Shown here: positions 1-9,092 of the stretch, one piece after another
Layout of the letters: every line of letters begins with the position of its first letter
How positions within the stretch are numbered: position 1 is the stretch's first letter
Assembly: GCF_041321155.1 (NCBI RefSeq)
Contig: NZ_JBGGWB010000008.1
Span: 1-64,000, forward strand
Direction: 5' to 3'
DNA from: Sphingomonas sp. IW22
GTDB taxonomy: Bacteria > Pseudomonadota > Alphaproteobacteria > Sphingomonadales > Sphingomonadaceae
Length of the DNA: 64,000 nucleotides
Translations under genes and position numbers: made by a program
Notes under the pieces: model-generated
What the model saw: only the letters and a program-made list of their open reading frames with translations
The model's database searches: none
Told to the model about the DNA's origin: nothing

Positions 1-378
1 AGTGAAGGCCCGATCGCCCTTCGCACAGCAGAGAAACCGCAAATCTCGGGATCAAATCCACGCCCTCCCGGGAATGATCAGACCAAAATACCCCCAAACC
101 CCAGTTCTTCGATCCATCCACTTTGGCCAGCCATAGTTTTTAGGAGAGGATGCCTGAAAGGCCCGACAATGCTGCATCTGCGAGCGGTCGTGTGCAAGTG
201 CAAAATACGCAAGCGTGAAAATTAGGAAAGCATCCAGGAGAAACTGTCGCGAATATATCTCGACAATTGAGTACGCGACTGACCACATCTTTCGGCCATC
301 CCGGACTAATATCAGCTGATCAAAGACCTGTGTTGATGCGCTATGCCCTACTCGTGCAGGGGATTTCAAAAGGCAATC
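1..378. other. left edge, no gene recognised
   Basis: I see no convincing coding region here. The open frames on either strand have no recognisable domain, no good ribosome binding site and no coupling to a neighbour. The stretch is less GC-rich than the flanking transfer genes, so it may be an intergenic or junction segment. Confidence 0.4.
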
Positions 379-609
379 TCAATCATCTGTCTTTCTTGAC
401 CGTCCCACCATCTTTGATTTCCGGCATTCAACGATGTTTTCTCTGTCCCAGGAATCGAGTTCCTCAACAGGATAAAGCACCGCTTTGCCGATTTTTATGT
501 ATCGTGGTCCGATCTTGAGTGATCGCCAATTCTCAAGCGTGTGGAGTGTTACGACACCGCGATAGCGCTCAGAAACTTCCTCGGGAGTCAAGAATCGGTT
601 CTCAGCCAC
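379..609 (-). CDS. small helix-turn-helix (excisionase/AlpA-like) protein
   Basis: 76-aa protein with the layout of MerR-type small DNA-binding proteins (AlpA, excisionase). It begins with the typical FLTPEEVSERYR segment, then a helix-turn-helix around TLHTLENWRSLKIGP, then a beta wing ending YPVEELDSW. The start is a GTG at 609 with GGAGG about 10 nt upstream. Such proteins act as directionality factors or as activators of integrase genes in mobile elements. No integrase is visible in the window, so the exact role is unknown. It stands alone on the minus strand beside the transfer region. Confidence 0.7.
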   Translation of the reverse strand: MAENRFLTPEEVSERYRGVVTLHTLENWRSLKIGPRYIKIGKAVLYPVEELDSWDRENIVECRKSKMVGRSRKTDD

Positions 610-707
610 GCGTTCCTACCTCCGGATACGATGATGCTTCATCATGTGGTTGTTCCAACCAGGGAAGACCCGCGAGCGTGATCAGGCCTTCAGCCGAAAA
701 TGGTCTA

Positions 708-733
708 AGGAAGAGTGGGAGGGAGGAGAAAAG
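708..733 (+). promoter_or_regulatory. G-rich tract (weak member of the leader family)
   Basis: Purine tract with the runs GTGGGAGGGAGGAG. It resembles the G-rich tracts ahead of backbone genes further right, but lies about 130 bp from the next start (863), farther than the others. The rest of the 610-862 gap shows nothing clear. Confidence 0.25.
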
Positions 734-862
734 CGAGGTGCGGTCATGAATGGCACAGGACCTTTCAGGCTTCCATGAAAGGCGTTTGGACGCGTTTCTT
801 CCGCTGCGCGATTCCCTCTCCCGGCAACATATGCTAGAAGAACTGCCAGAAAGGTTTTGCCC

Positions 863-1273
863 GTGATTTCCGCAAACGAATCCAGCCAATTGGAGATGGA
901 CCGCGTCGAGACACCCCATATCTCGCCGCGCGCTGCCGACTGGTTCTGGCGCCCATGGTATGCAAAACTGACCTGGGTCCTGACCCTGCTCTACTGGGTC
1001 GGTCTCGAGCTGATGATCACCATCCCCTTTGACCAGCTCAACATCTACCTGGTCAACACCATGGTCCTGCTGATCTTCGTCTTCAATCCGATCACGGTAA
1101 TAGCGGTATTGGGATATGGCTTCCTCAAAGCCAAGGTCGCATGCGGTGAATGGGTGATAACACCGGAACCGCCCTCGCAAAGGCCGATGATCGATCCTTA
1201 TACGGACCCGTTTGATATACGATCTGGCAGCAGCTACCACAGACGCGTCGGCTTGATGAAGGATAGGCATTAG
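863..1273 (+). CDS. small membrane protein next to traG
   Basis: About 136 aa. Two hydrophobic segments are visible, roughly residues 33-52 (LTWVLTLLYWVGLELMITI) and 62-85 (LVNTMVLLIFVFNPITVIAV), followed by a hydrophilic tail. I chose GTG at 863 because AAGG lies 8 nt upstream; TTG at 857 or ATG at 896 are alternatives. Its 3' end overlaps the end of traG convergently by 4 bp. I do not recognise the family. The place beside the transfer operon suggests an accessory role in transfer or entry exclusion, but that is only positional. Confidence 0.55.
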   Translation: MISANESSQLEMDRVETPHISPRAADWFWRPWYAKLTWVLTLLYWVGLELMITIPFDQLNIYLVNTMVLLIFVFNPITVIAVLGYGFLKAKVACGEWVITPEPPSQRPMIDPYTDPFDIRSGSSYHRRVGLMKDRH

Positions 1274-4200
1274 GGATCCCGGCGCTCCTTATAGCTGGAG
1301 TCACCGTCTGCGGGGCCATGATCCCGATCCAACAACAATCGACCTGAACTCAGGATCGACGATTGTTCCATCGAAGTAAGAGGGGCTGTGACCTGCATAG
1401 TGCCGCGACCGGAATCTGCTTGTTCCAAATAACGATTGCGAAGCCCTTGATTCCCGAGAACTCCCTCACTCAATTCCTTTGCGAACGCTTCCTCAGGGCG
1501 TCCCGAACGGGCGGCAGCCTTCTCCGCTGAGGCGATGACCTCACGAACATCGTAATTCACGATGTCCATCGATGACTGCGCCGAAACAGTCGCAGCTCCC
1601 CGGTCGGAGATATCCATTCCCAGCTTGCCACTCAGCGATCCTGTGGCGCTACCTGAGGTTCCCGCTTTACCTTTGTCACCCTTGTTGCCACTGCCAACAC
1701 CCCTGCTGGCGGTTGCGGAGAGGTCACCCGACACGCTTTGAGTGTTTGAAGTCTGATGGTCTGCATTTCGAGAAAGCGATCGTTGCCACCCCGTCTGCGC
1801 AATGATCGCGGAAACGTCGCGCTCCAGCGTATCGGCCACCTGCGGTTTCAGCCGCCAGTTGCCTCGTCGATCCATCTCGAACCCACCACGCAGCCAGTTG
1901 GCCATGACGGCCTGACCTTCCGGGCCACTGCCCAGGAAATGCTCGATCGTGTCGGGGCCCGCCTGCTTACCGGCCTCGAAACGCGTACTCGTGTCATTGC
2001 GGGCGGACTGGCTAAACCCGGTGCTACTGGAAACGAGCAGATCATTATGGGCAAAGCTGAACCGGGCATGCCCGCCATTGGCAATGGCGCCAAGCTGGCT
2101 CTCGTTGATCAGGCCGCCCCGCCACATCTGCGCCGCGAGTTCCGGTGTCAGATTGAGGCTGAGGTCACCATTTTGATCCATGGCTATCTGGCGCCTGGAC
2201 ATTTCGACGCCATGCGCGCGCAGCAGCGCCTGGGTGCGGGTAAGGCGCTCCTTGTCGACGATTCCGGTCAGGCGTTCATTGCGCGCGCGATCGGCGATGC
2301 CTTCCGCGCCGCCCTCGGCCATATCGACCTGATTGCCTGCAGTACCGGCGAGTGCGCGGATGAAGGAATCGAGGCGAGCCGCTTCCCGGACCGATACACC
2401 GGCGGCCGCCGCGCCTTCGGCAAAGCCCGCATTGTCCGCCTGCCGCCGCTGCTCGCCGATCTGGGCATTGCTGCGTACCCCGTCGGGCCCGATCTCGCGC
2501 TGCGCATCGAGCTTGCCCGACCGCTCGGCAAAATCATAGCCTGCAGCCTCCCGCGTGCGCCCATAGACGCTGGTGCCTTCGCGTGCCGCTTCAGCGGTCG
2601 CACCATCGGCCGTGCCGACCTGCACGGCGGCATTGTAAATCTCCAGCGCGCGCAGGACCTGCGCCTCGTTGCGCCCGGTCGCGCGCGAGAGTTGGCTGAT
2701 CGCGCTCGATCGCGCCTCGCCTGAAAGTGCATTGATGAACCCGATGCGCCGGCTGGTTTCGGTGACGGAAAGACCCAGCATGGCCGCAGCCTGCCGTTGT
2801 CCCTGATTTCCGCCCGTTCGATGCGCCTGCTCGGTCGCGACATTGCCGCGCTCGACGGCGGCAACCCTGTCGCCCGCATAGTCGCGCCGGCCTTCCATCG
2901 CGCCAACCTGCGTCTGCGCCGCAGTCAGATCATTGCGCAGCATCTGCTCCTGATCGAAGGCATTGGCCGTCAGCTTGGCGAACGTCGGATCGGCGCTCGC
3001 CTGCGCGATGACCGTCGATGCCTTGAGCGCGGCATCCTTCGCATCATAGCCGCTGCGCTCAAAATGGCGCTGCGCGCCCGATTGCATCATGTCGTAGGCG
3101 CGCTGGTCGCCGAACGCCTTCCACTGCACCATATTCTGCGCGAAGGCTGCAAAGGCGCGTTCGCCGCCCTGGCCTTGGCCGAAATAAGTCGTGCCAAGCT
3201 TACGCAGTGCATCGCCCTGGGCAAAATTGTGGATCGCCGAAGTCGCGGCATTGGCGCGTACCGCGCGCGCAGTCGCCGGATCGCTCAGATCCCGGCCCAC
3301 AAGGGCAGGGGAGAGCCCGCCCAGTTCCCGCGCGGCGTCCGCCCGGCCGAGACCGAAGGCTGCAGTTCCCGCCGCGCCGCCGCCCTGTTCGCCGAGCACG
3401 GATCCGGCCGACGCGAAGCTACGGTCCAGACCGAAGCTGCTACGCTCTCCAAAATCGCCGAAGCCTGAGGATGCAGCGCGCCGCGACATGGTACCACCGG
3501 CCGAGGCCTGCGCCTCTAGGGCCGAGGCATAGCCCTCGCTCGTTCCGACGGTCGCGGCCACCATGCTGCCCTGACCTTGCACACCGAGCATGCCGGAAGT
3601 GAAGGCAGTGAACATGTTGCCCGAGAAGCGGAACACGGTGAAGACGAACGCGCCGGCAAGGCCCGCCGCGGCAGTCCGAAACGACCCGAAGATGGCAAGC
3701 GCCTTCATCGCCGCCGAGGGCGCGAGGATCCAGCTATCGGCGGCGACATTGGTCGCCCGCAACTCGGCCAGGACGTCCATCGCCCTGCCGAGGGTGAGCT
3801 GGTAGATGCCGGCATCGATGACGCCCCAGAGCGCGACGAACACGAAGAGGCCGAGCGCGAAGCTCGCGACCCGCAGGTTGATCGGCGTCAGGATGAAGAG
3901 CAATGCGATTGGCATCATCATCAGCATGATCGCGAAGACCGAGGCGCGGATGGTCGGCATCCATTCGTTGGCGGTCGAGAGCGTGGCGAGTCCGTTGGAT
4001 TCGATCGCCCGGTTGGCCATCACACGCGCGGTTGCCGCCGGGGAATCCTCGAACAGGACGTCGCCGACGGTCTGGCCGAGCAGGATGTTGGTCAGGAACT
4101 TCTGCCGGCTCATGGAATGACCCAGCATCATGTCGCCCAGCGCATCGATCTGCTGGCGACAGCGATCGCGCTGGGCCGCCTGGGTCACGTCGAAGCCGGT

Positions 4201-5025
4201 ACGCGCGCAGACCTGGTCGCTATAAGCGTCGAACAGCGTGCTGTCCGAAAGGCGATCGGCGATATAGCCCCATGCTTCCTCGCAACTCATCGTCGAGCCG
4301 GCCTTGTCGCTTGCCGTGTACACGGTCGAGAAGGTTGCCGGTCCCGCCATCGCCGCGAAGGAGGCCGGAAGATCGGTCGACGTCCGGAAGAGCTGATCGT
4401 CGTCGACCCCATAGGCCGGCGACACGCGGGCGACCGGATAGCATTGCCGCACATAATCCTTCACCGTCGCATCGAGGAAGGTGTCCACGATCGGGCTGCG
4501 GGGACTTACGGCGTTCAGGAACAGGTCGAATGCATGGCCGCCGGCGCCAAATTCCAGCTTGGCATTGGGATCGGTTGTATTGTCGTCGATAGTCTCGGCA
4601 AGCGCCCGCTCCATGAGGTTGGTAACGCCGGCAACGAGCACGATGAGATTGGGGACGTCACCGACCGGCTGATAGGCGTTACGCACCCGGTCGTAGATGT
4701 GGATCGTGCCGGTCGTAGCGATCATCCCGGCGAACAAGCCGATACCGATCAGCATCTGGAAACCGAAGGCCACAAGGCCCATGCCGGAGCCCTTGATGCT
4801 CGCCAGAACCGCACCCAGCCCGATCCCGGCAACCGCGATGATCACGACCAGCGTTTCGTACCGCGGATCGCCGAACATCATCGCGACCAGGTGAAACGCA
4901 TCGACGGTCTCCGAGAAGCCGTCCCATGTGTGATAGCTCGCGTCGATCGCCAGCGCGGGCGTCGCGCCCAGACACCCGACAAGAGCGAGGAACAGGCGGA
5001 TCATGTGACGCATGGCCCGCCTCAC
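1270..5025 (-). CDS. traG: TraG, mating-pair stabilisation / channel protein
   Basis: 1251 aa, last gene of the F-type transfer operon. It starts with a secretion signal (residues about 8-26, LFLALVGCLGATPALA) and has several membrane segments in the N-terminal 450 residues, including one rich in methionine and leucine near 367-390. The long C-terminal half is hydrophilic and rich in Ala, Gly, Ser and Gln, as in F TraG. F TraG acts in pilus assembly and mating-pair stabilisation, and its C-terminal region takes part in entry exclusion. The start is GTG at 5025, overlapping the traH stop as GTGA; an in-frame ATG 12 nt downstream is possible. Length is in the usual range for the family. Confidence 0.9.
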   Translation of the reverse strand: MRRAMRHMIRLFLALVGCLGATPALAIDASYHTWDGFSETVDAFHLVAMMFGDPRYETLVVIIAVAGIGLGAVLASIKGSGMGLVAFGFQMLIGIGLFAGMIATTGTIHIYDRVRNAYQPVGDVPNLIVLVAGVTNLMERALAETIDDNTTDPNAKLEFGAGGHAFDLFLNAVSPRSPIVDTFLDATVKDYVRQCYPVARVSPAYGVDDDQLFRTSTDLPASFAAMAGPATFSTVYTASDKAGSTMSCEEAWGYIADRLSDSTLFDAYSDQVCARTGFDVTQAAQRDRCRQQIDALGDMMLGHSMSRQKFLTNILLGQTVGDVLFEDSPAATARVMANRAIESNGLATLSTANEWMPTIRASVFAIMLMMMPIALLFILTPINLRVASFALGLFVFVALWGVIDAGIYQLTLGRAMDVLAELRATNVAADSWILAPSAAMKALAIFGSFRTAAAGLAGAFVFTVFRFSGNMFTAFTSGMLGVQGQGSMVAATVGTSEGYASALEAQASAGGTMSRRAASSGFGDFGERSSFGLDRSFASAGSVLGEQGGGAAGTAAFGLGRADAARELGGLSPALVGRDLSDPATARAVRANAATSAIHNFAQGDALRKLGTTYFGQGQGGERAFAAFAQNMVQWKAFGDQRAYDMMQSGAQRHFERSGYDAKDAALKASTVIAQASADPTFAKLTANAFDQEQMLRNDLTAAQTQVGAMEGRRDYAGDRVAAVERGNVATEQAHRTGGNQGQRQAAAMLGLSVTETSRRIGFINALSGEARSSAISQLSRATGRNEAQVLRALEIYNAAVQVGTADGATAEAAREGTSVYGRTREAAGYDFAERSGKLDAQREIGPDGVRSNAQIGEQRRQADNAGFAEGAAAAGVSVREAARLDSFIRALAGTAGNQVDMAEGGAEGIADRARNERLTGIVDKERLTRTQALLRAHGVEMSRRQIAMDQNGDLSLNLTPELAAQMWRGGLINESQLGAIANGGHARFSFAHNDLLVSSSTGFSQSARNDTSTRFEAGKQAGPDTIEHFLGSGPEGQAVMANWLRGGFEMDRRGNWRLKPQVADTLERDVSAIIAQTGWQRSLSRNADHQTSNTQSVSGDLSATASRGVGSGNKGDKGKAGTSGSATGSLSGKLGMDISDRGAATVSAQSSMDIVNYDVREVIASAEKAAARSGRPEEAFAKELSEGVLGNQGLRNRYLEQADSGRGTMQVTAPLTSMEQSSILSSGRLLLDRDHGPADGDSSYKERRDP

Positions 5026-6446
5026 CGGTGGCGATTGGCGTTGGCGCCAGCGGCGTCGCGAGCATCGCGGTCGCGCTGGCGGACGACACCCGCATAATTC
5101 GCCGAGAGGTTCGCCTGGTTCATGGCAGCCATGTAGGACTGGCGCATCTGCGCGCGTTGGCGCAGTACCTCGTCTCGCAACTCGCGCAACTGCTCGATGC
5201 CCTTGGTCAGGATACGGGTCTGGCAGATGTTCGTATTCTCGGCATCCGAAGCGCCCGCTGTCGTCACACCGCGTTCGGCATTCTGCAGTGCGAAGTCGAT
5301 CGAACGGGTCAGATCGTTCAGCATCTGATAGGCGAGGGTGAGAGCCACCAGCTCATCGGTGTCGGCGATGACGCTATCGGTCAGGCCCTGCCGCACGCCC
5401 CATTCGAGCAGACGATAGACCGGCAGTGTCCGCACATTGGCGACGAACTGCTTTTCCTCCGTGGTCAGCGCCGCGCGCGTCCGGATCTTGACGGAGATCG
5501 CCTCCATCCGCTCGCGCGCCAGTATGAGCGCGCCGCGGCCAGCGCCGTTCACCGAACAATCCGCTGCGGTCGCGGGGATGTTGAGCGCCCGCGTCGGCAC
5601 GCGACCGGTCAGGAAATCGTCGGCGCTCTCGGTATCCTGGCGCGGGCAGGCGGGAATGGCCGAGAAGAGCGGCACCTTGTCGTTGGCATCCCAGCGCATG
5701 TAGACGTCGCCGACCCGGGCCCGCATGACGCCCGCCCAGTCGGATGCGCCGACGCGCGCGGCCGCGTGCGCCAGCAGCGATCCGGTCTTGAAGATATCCG
5801 TGACCTCGGCCGGGCAATTGGCGAGCGCTTCCTTCAGATCCTCGGTCGGATTGCCCTTGTTGGCCTGGATCTTCTCGCGGCTCTGCTGCCAACTATTGGT
5901 ATAGCCTTCGCGGATCGACTTGTAGCCGGTCATCTCCTCGACGATGCCGGACATATTGTCGTCGCCCTTCGCAATTTGAACCATGCGATTGGCAAGACGA
6001 CAGTCGTTTACCTGAATAGAGTTCAGGAAATTGGTCGCCGCCTCCATCTTTGAAATAATATTACCCATCTTCTCGTCCAGCGTTTCCAGAAGATACTGGA
6101 AGGCGACGGCCGGCGCGGCCTGCAGGATCGTTTCCAGCTTCTGGACCAGATAATCGGGATCGAGGAACGACATGCCGCCAAGGAACATGTCGATGCCGCC
6201 GCAGCCCGCCTTCACCTTGGGCAGCGTCAGGCTCATCAGATAGTCGTCATGGACATCGACCCGGCCCGACATGCCACCGGCGGTGACATAGCCGCGTGTC
6301 TGGTCCTCGAAGCTGCCGGGCGAAGTATAGGTGACATTATCGAACCAGCTCTCGGCCCAACCCTGGGCGTGGGCCGGAACTGTCTGGCCGCACGAAGCGA
6401 CAATCAGGACCAGCGTGGAGATCAGGCGCCGATGGGAAATGACCAT
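5022..6446 (-). CDS. traH: TraH, pilus assembly protein
   Basis: 474 aa. A signal peptide covers about residues 1-28 (ending VPAHAQG). The early G-W-x-E-S-W-F-D-N segment and the GGIDMFLGGMSFLD block near residues 85-98 are typical of TraH. F TraH is a periplasmic protein needed for pilus extension and works with TraF, TraU, TraW and TrbC. It overlaps traG by 4 bp. Upstream, where another transfer gene would be expected to couple directly, a plus-strand ATPase gene intervenes, so traH may depend on readthrough across that insert or on a local promoter. Confidence 0.9.
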   Translation of the reverse strand: MVISHRRLISTLVLIVASCGQTVPAHAQGWAESWFDNVTYTSPGSFEDQTRGYVTAGGMSGRVDVHDDYLMSLTLPKVKAGCGGIDMFLGGMSFLDPDYLVQKLETILQAAPAVAFQYLLETLDEKMGNIISKMEAATNFLNSIQVNDCRLANRMVQIAKGDDNMSGIVEEMTGYKSIREGYTNSWQQSREKIQANKGNPTEDLKEALANCPAEVTDIFKTGSLLAHAAARVGASDWAGVMRARVGDVYMRWDANDKVPLFSAIPACPRQDTESADDFLTGRVPTRALNIPATAADCSVNGAGRGALILARERMEAISVKIRTRAALTTEEKQFVANVRTLPVYRLLEWGVRQGLTDSVIADTDELVALTLAYQMLNDLTRSIDFALQNAERGVTTAGASDAENTNICQTRILTKGIEQLRELRDEVLRQRAQMRQSYMAAMNQANLSANYAGVVRQRDRDARDAAGANANRHR

Positions 6447-6515
6447 GACGAATTTCCTTGAGACGAAAGAGCGAAATACGGGCCGCCTGCAGCGCCATGG
6501 CGCGAGCCACTAACC

Positions 6516-6544
6516 TTGCAAATCTGGAGTGATGATCCATAAAT
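6516..6544 (+). promoter_or_regulatory. possible promoter of the ATPase gene
   Basis: TTGCAA at 6516-6521, a 17-nt spacer, then ATAAAT at 6539-6544. The ATG of the ATPase gene lies at 6551, about where transcription would start, so a leaderless transcript is possible. This rests on the hexamers alone. Confidence 0.3.
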
Positions 6545-6550
6545 GCGCGG

Positions 6551-7717
6551 ATGATCGAGAGGCGTATCAAGGTGGATCTGGCGGCAACGATCGACAGAAG
6601 CCCGGCAGTTGCGCTGCTGGGGCCTCGACAGGTCGGCAAGACGACGCTGGCTCAGGAGATCGCCAGGATGCGTCCCTCGCTCTATCTCGACCTTGAATCC
6701 GAGGCGGATCGTGCGCGTCTGGCGGAACCGGAACTCTATCTTGCCGGGCATGAGGACAAGCTGGTCATCCTCGATGAAGTTCATCGTGCGCCCAACCTTT
6801 TCCAGATCCTGCGCGGCGTGATCGACCGGGGGCGTCGCAAGGGATTGCGAAGCGGCCGCTTCCTGTTGCTCGGCTCCGCGTCGATCGAACTTCTGCGGCA
6901 ATCGGGAGAAAGCCTGGCTGGCCGGATCAGCTATCTCGAAATGCGACCGCTGGATGCGCTCGAAATTCCCGAGGCGCAGATTGAGCGATTGTGGGCACGC
7001 GGCGGGTTTCCCGACAGCTTCCTTGCGAAAAGCGACGCACTGAGCCAGCGCTGGAGACAGGATTTCATCCGCACCTATCTGGAGCGCGACGTGCCCATGC
7101 TGGGGCCGCGCATTCCTGCGGAAACCTTGCGACGCTTCTGGACGATGCTCGCCCATCATCAGGCGGGTTTGCACAATGCCGCCGAACTCGCCCGCTCGAT
7201 CGGCGTCGATGGCAAGACCATAGCGACCTGGCTCGACCTGTTGGTCGACATGTTGCTCGTTCGCCGTCTCGAACCCTGGCACAGCAACAGCGGCAAGCGC
7301 CTGGTCAAGAGTCCGCGCATCTATGTGCGCGACAGCGGCCTCGTTCACAGCCTGCTTGGCCTTGCAACCATCGACGACATTCTGGGGCATCCCGTCGTCG
7401 GCGCCAGTTGGGAAGGTTTCGTGATTGAAACTCTGATCGCCGCCGCGCCGGAAGGAACGCAGGCCCATTTCTATCGCACGTCGGCCGGCGCTGAAATCGA
7501 TCTGCTGCTCACACTCCCTGGGGGCAAGCGCTGGGCCATCGAGATCAAGCGCAGCCTCACACCCAAAGTGGAACGCGGCTTCCATCATGCTTGCGCCGAT
7601 CTCGAACCCCAGCGGCGTGTCGTCATTTATCCTGGGCGCGAACCGTTCCCGCTCGGCCACGGCATAGAGGCAATGCCACTTGTATTGCTGGGCCAGCAAC
7701 TGGTGGCGCAGCACTGA
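6551..7717 (+). CDS. AAA ATPase, DUF4143 family, inserted in tra operon
   Basis: 388 aa. Walker A is GPRQVGKTT near residues 24-32 and the Walker B-like segment is KLVILDEVHR near 74-83. The C-terminal half has the winged-helix plus nuclease-like fold region typical of DUF4143 proteins (AEIDLLLTLPGGKRWAIEIKRS, about residues 317-338, with the E/D..K pattern of restriction-like folds). The biochemical role of the family is not settled. It lies antisense between two transfer genes, so it is cargo inserted into the operon. No ribosome binding site is visible ahead of the ATG. Confidence 0.85.
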   Translation: MIERRIKVDLAATIDRSPAVALLGPRQVGKTTLAQEIARMRPSLYLDLESEADRARLAEPELYLAGHEDKLVILDEVHRAPNLFQILRGVIDRGRRKGLRSGRFLLLGSASIELLRQSGESLAGRISYLEMRPLDALEIPEAQIERLWARGGFPDSFLAKSDALSQRWRQDFIRTYLERDVPMLGPRIPAETLRRFWTMLAHHQAGLHNAAELARSIGVDGKTIATWLDLLVDMLLVRRLEPWHSNSGKRLVKSPRIYVRDSGLVHSLLGLATIDDILGHPVVGASWEGFVIETLIAAAPEGTQAHFYRTSAGAEIDLLLTLPGGKRWAIEIKRSLTPKVERGFHHACADLEPQRRVVIYPGREPFPLGHGIEAMPLVLLGQQLVAQH

Positions 7718-7776
7718 GCAGACAGGGACAACGGGCGGAACTCTGCTGGAACATTGCAACACGGGCGGCACAGCTC

Positions 7777-8442
7777 TCATGGCCGCCTCCCGCTCTGCTC
7801 GCCTGTCCCACCGACGATCCCGGTGAATTTCGACATGGCGCGCACGCCGATCGCTGCCCGGGTACCGGTCAGCATCCGGGCAGCAAGCCATGCATTACGC
7901 GCGATGTTGACGCCATGGTCAGTGCCGATCGCGATCGGTACCATACGACCCGGATCAGCCAGTGGCCGCACCCATGCGACCGGGTTCCCGACCCAGGGAA
8001 GGCCCAGGCGCCCCGATCTCAGCGCCGCCTCATCTTGTCGCAACGTTCGGACCTGCCAGCCATAGCGTCCGCGGAATGCGAGAAGCTTCGTCCAGAGATC
8101 GCCGCAGGGCAGGCAGCCGGACGCCGTGCTCATCTCGATCACATAGAGCGATGCCTGGCCGCGCAGCATGGTCTCGAAGTCGGGCGGAAAATCGCGCGTC
8201 ACCGGCACGCGGGTCAGCCACTCACGTAACTCGGCTTCGGTTGCAACGGGATGAATCGCCGCGCGCATCGCCTGCTCTCGCGTGATGGGCTGCGCGCAGG
8301 CGGGGACCGGAGAGCCGGACAGCAGCACAATACCAAATATCAGCGGGAGCTGTCCGACTTCGGCAATGCTACCTTGAAGGTAAGGGGATTTTTTCTTACA
8401 ATCCGTTTTTGGAAGGACGAGTCTTATGAATGCAGTCACCAT
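7777..8442 (-). CDS. thioredoxin-fold transfer protein, 5' end displaced by a toxin-antitoxin insert
   Basis: The C-terminal part is a secreted thioredoxin-like domain: a hydrophobic signal-like stretch (LPLIFGIVLLSG), then about 40 residues later a CLPC redox motif. It is transcribed with the tra operon and probably helps fold Cys-rich pilus proteins. No natural start is clear. ATG at 8442 (used here) lies inside the antisense of the antitoxin gene, and GTG at 8328 cuts the signal peptide. The same frame stays open back to an ATG at 9096 that overlaps the traF stop as ATGA, which looks like the original coupled start. The gene was probably split by the module at about 8370-9090. Whether it is still expressed is unknown. 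Confidence 0.55.
   Translation of the reverse strand: MVTAFIRLVLPKTDCKKKSPYLQGSIAEVGQLPLIFGIVLLSGSPVPACAQPITREQAMRAAIHPVATEAELREWLTRVPVTRDFPPDFETMLRGQASLYVIEMSTASGCLPCGDLWTKLLAFRGRYGWQVRTLRQDEAALRSGRLGLPWVGNPVAWVRPLADPGRMVPIAIGTDHGVNIARNAWLAARMLTGTRAAIGVRAMSKFTGIVGGTGEQSGRRP
8370..8402 (+). promoter_or_regulatory. promoter and operator of the AbrB/PIN module
   Basis: A good sigma-70 type promoter is visible: TTGAAG at 8374-8379, a 17-nt spacer, TACAAT at 8397-8402. A perfect palindrome TACCTT-G-AAGGTA (8370-8382) overlaps the -35 box, as expected for autorepression by the antitoxin. Confidence 0.6.
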
Positions 8443-8677
8443 CACGACCAGGGGGCAGATCACGCTGCGCAAGGAACTGCTCCAGCACCTTGGCGTCCAT
8501 CCCGGCGACAAAATCGGCTTCGATAAGCTGCCGGGCGGCGAAATCCGGATTCGGGCGGTCAGGCCAAAAGGCAAGATTGTCGATTTCGTCGGATGCCTGA
8601 AGCGGGAGGGCCAACGGCCTGTCTCGATTGAAGAGATGAACGAGGCGATCCGGAAGGGCTGGGCAGGCCAGTTGTGA
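8426..8677 (+). CDS. AbrB/SpoVT-type antitoxin
   Basis: 83 aa. The N-terminal swapped-hairpin domain reads VTITTRGQITLRKELLQHLGV followed by HPGDKIGF, the classic AbrB/MazE DNA-binding pattern. The C-terminal tail (SIEEMNEAIRKGW) would wrap the toxin. GGAAGGA lies about 9 nt before the ATG. It overlaps the downstream PIN toxin by 4 bp (GTGA). It would neutralise the toxin and repress its own promoter. The pair lies antisense within the tra operon and probably stabilises the element. Confidence 0.85.
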   Translation: MNAVTITTRGQITLRKELLQHLGVHPGDKIGFDKLPGGEIRIRAVRPKGKIVDFVGCLKREGQRPVSIEEMNEAIRKGWAGQL

Positions 8678-9072
8678 AGATCACTGCCGATACCAATATT
8701 CTCGTTCGGGCGGCGACGCAGGACGATCCTGTGCAGGGGCCTATTGCCGCAAAACTCATCAAGGAGGCCGAGGTCGTTGCCGTGGCGATTCCGGCCTTGT
8801 GCGAGTTTTGCTGGGTGCTGAGAAGCGTCTTTGACTTCACGCCGGCAAGGATTGGCACCTCTATTCGGTTTCTCTTCGAAGCTGACAATGTCGCGATGGA
8901 TCGACTGGCAGCGGAAGCGGGGCTCGCGCTGCTCGAGGCTGGTGGCGATTTCGCGGATGGCGTTATCGCCTACGACGGTCAATGGCTCGACGGCGAGATC
9001 TTCGTCAGCTTCGACAAGACCGCCGTCAAGCTGCTTGCAGCCGCCGGGCGCAAGGCCATCGTGCCGAAGTGA
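8674..9072 (+). CDS. PIN-domain toxin (VapC-like)
   Basis: 132 aa. PIN-domain acidic residues are visible: Asp in ITADTNILVRA near residue 6, Glu in ALCEFCWVL near 44, Asp in GGDFADGVIA near 92-95 and Asp in FVSFDKTAV near 112. PIN toxins are Mg-dependent RNases that usually cut tRNA or rRNA. GTG start at 8674 overlaps the antitoxin stop, indicating coupling. The gene ends 21 bp from the traF stop on the other strand. Confidence 0.85.
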   Translation: MKITADTNILVRAATQDDPVQGPIAAKLIKEAEVVAVAIPALCEFCWVLRSVFDFTPARIGTSIRFLFEADNVAMDRLAAEAGLALLEAGGDFADGVIAYDGQWLDGEIFVSFDKTAVKLLAAAGRKAIVPK

Positions 9073-9092
9073 TTGTGGATGATACTGGAAGG

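Noticed and set aside
3577..5097. 506-codon plus-strand open frame within traG
   Set aside because: It is fully antisense to a well-supported transfer gene, its translation is rich in Arg/Asp/His typical of a GC-rich antisense frame, and it has no domain.
6422..7891. 489-codon minus-strand frame across the ATPase gene
   Set aside because: Antisense to a gene with Walker A and B motifs; its translation has no family.
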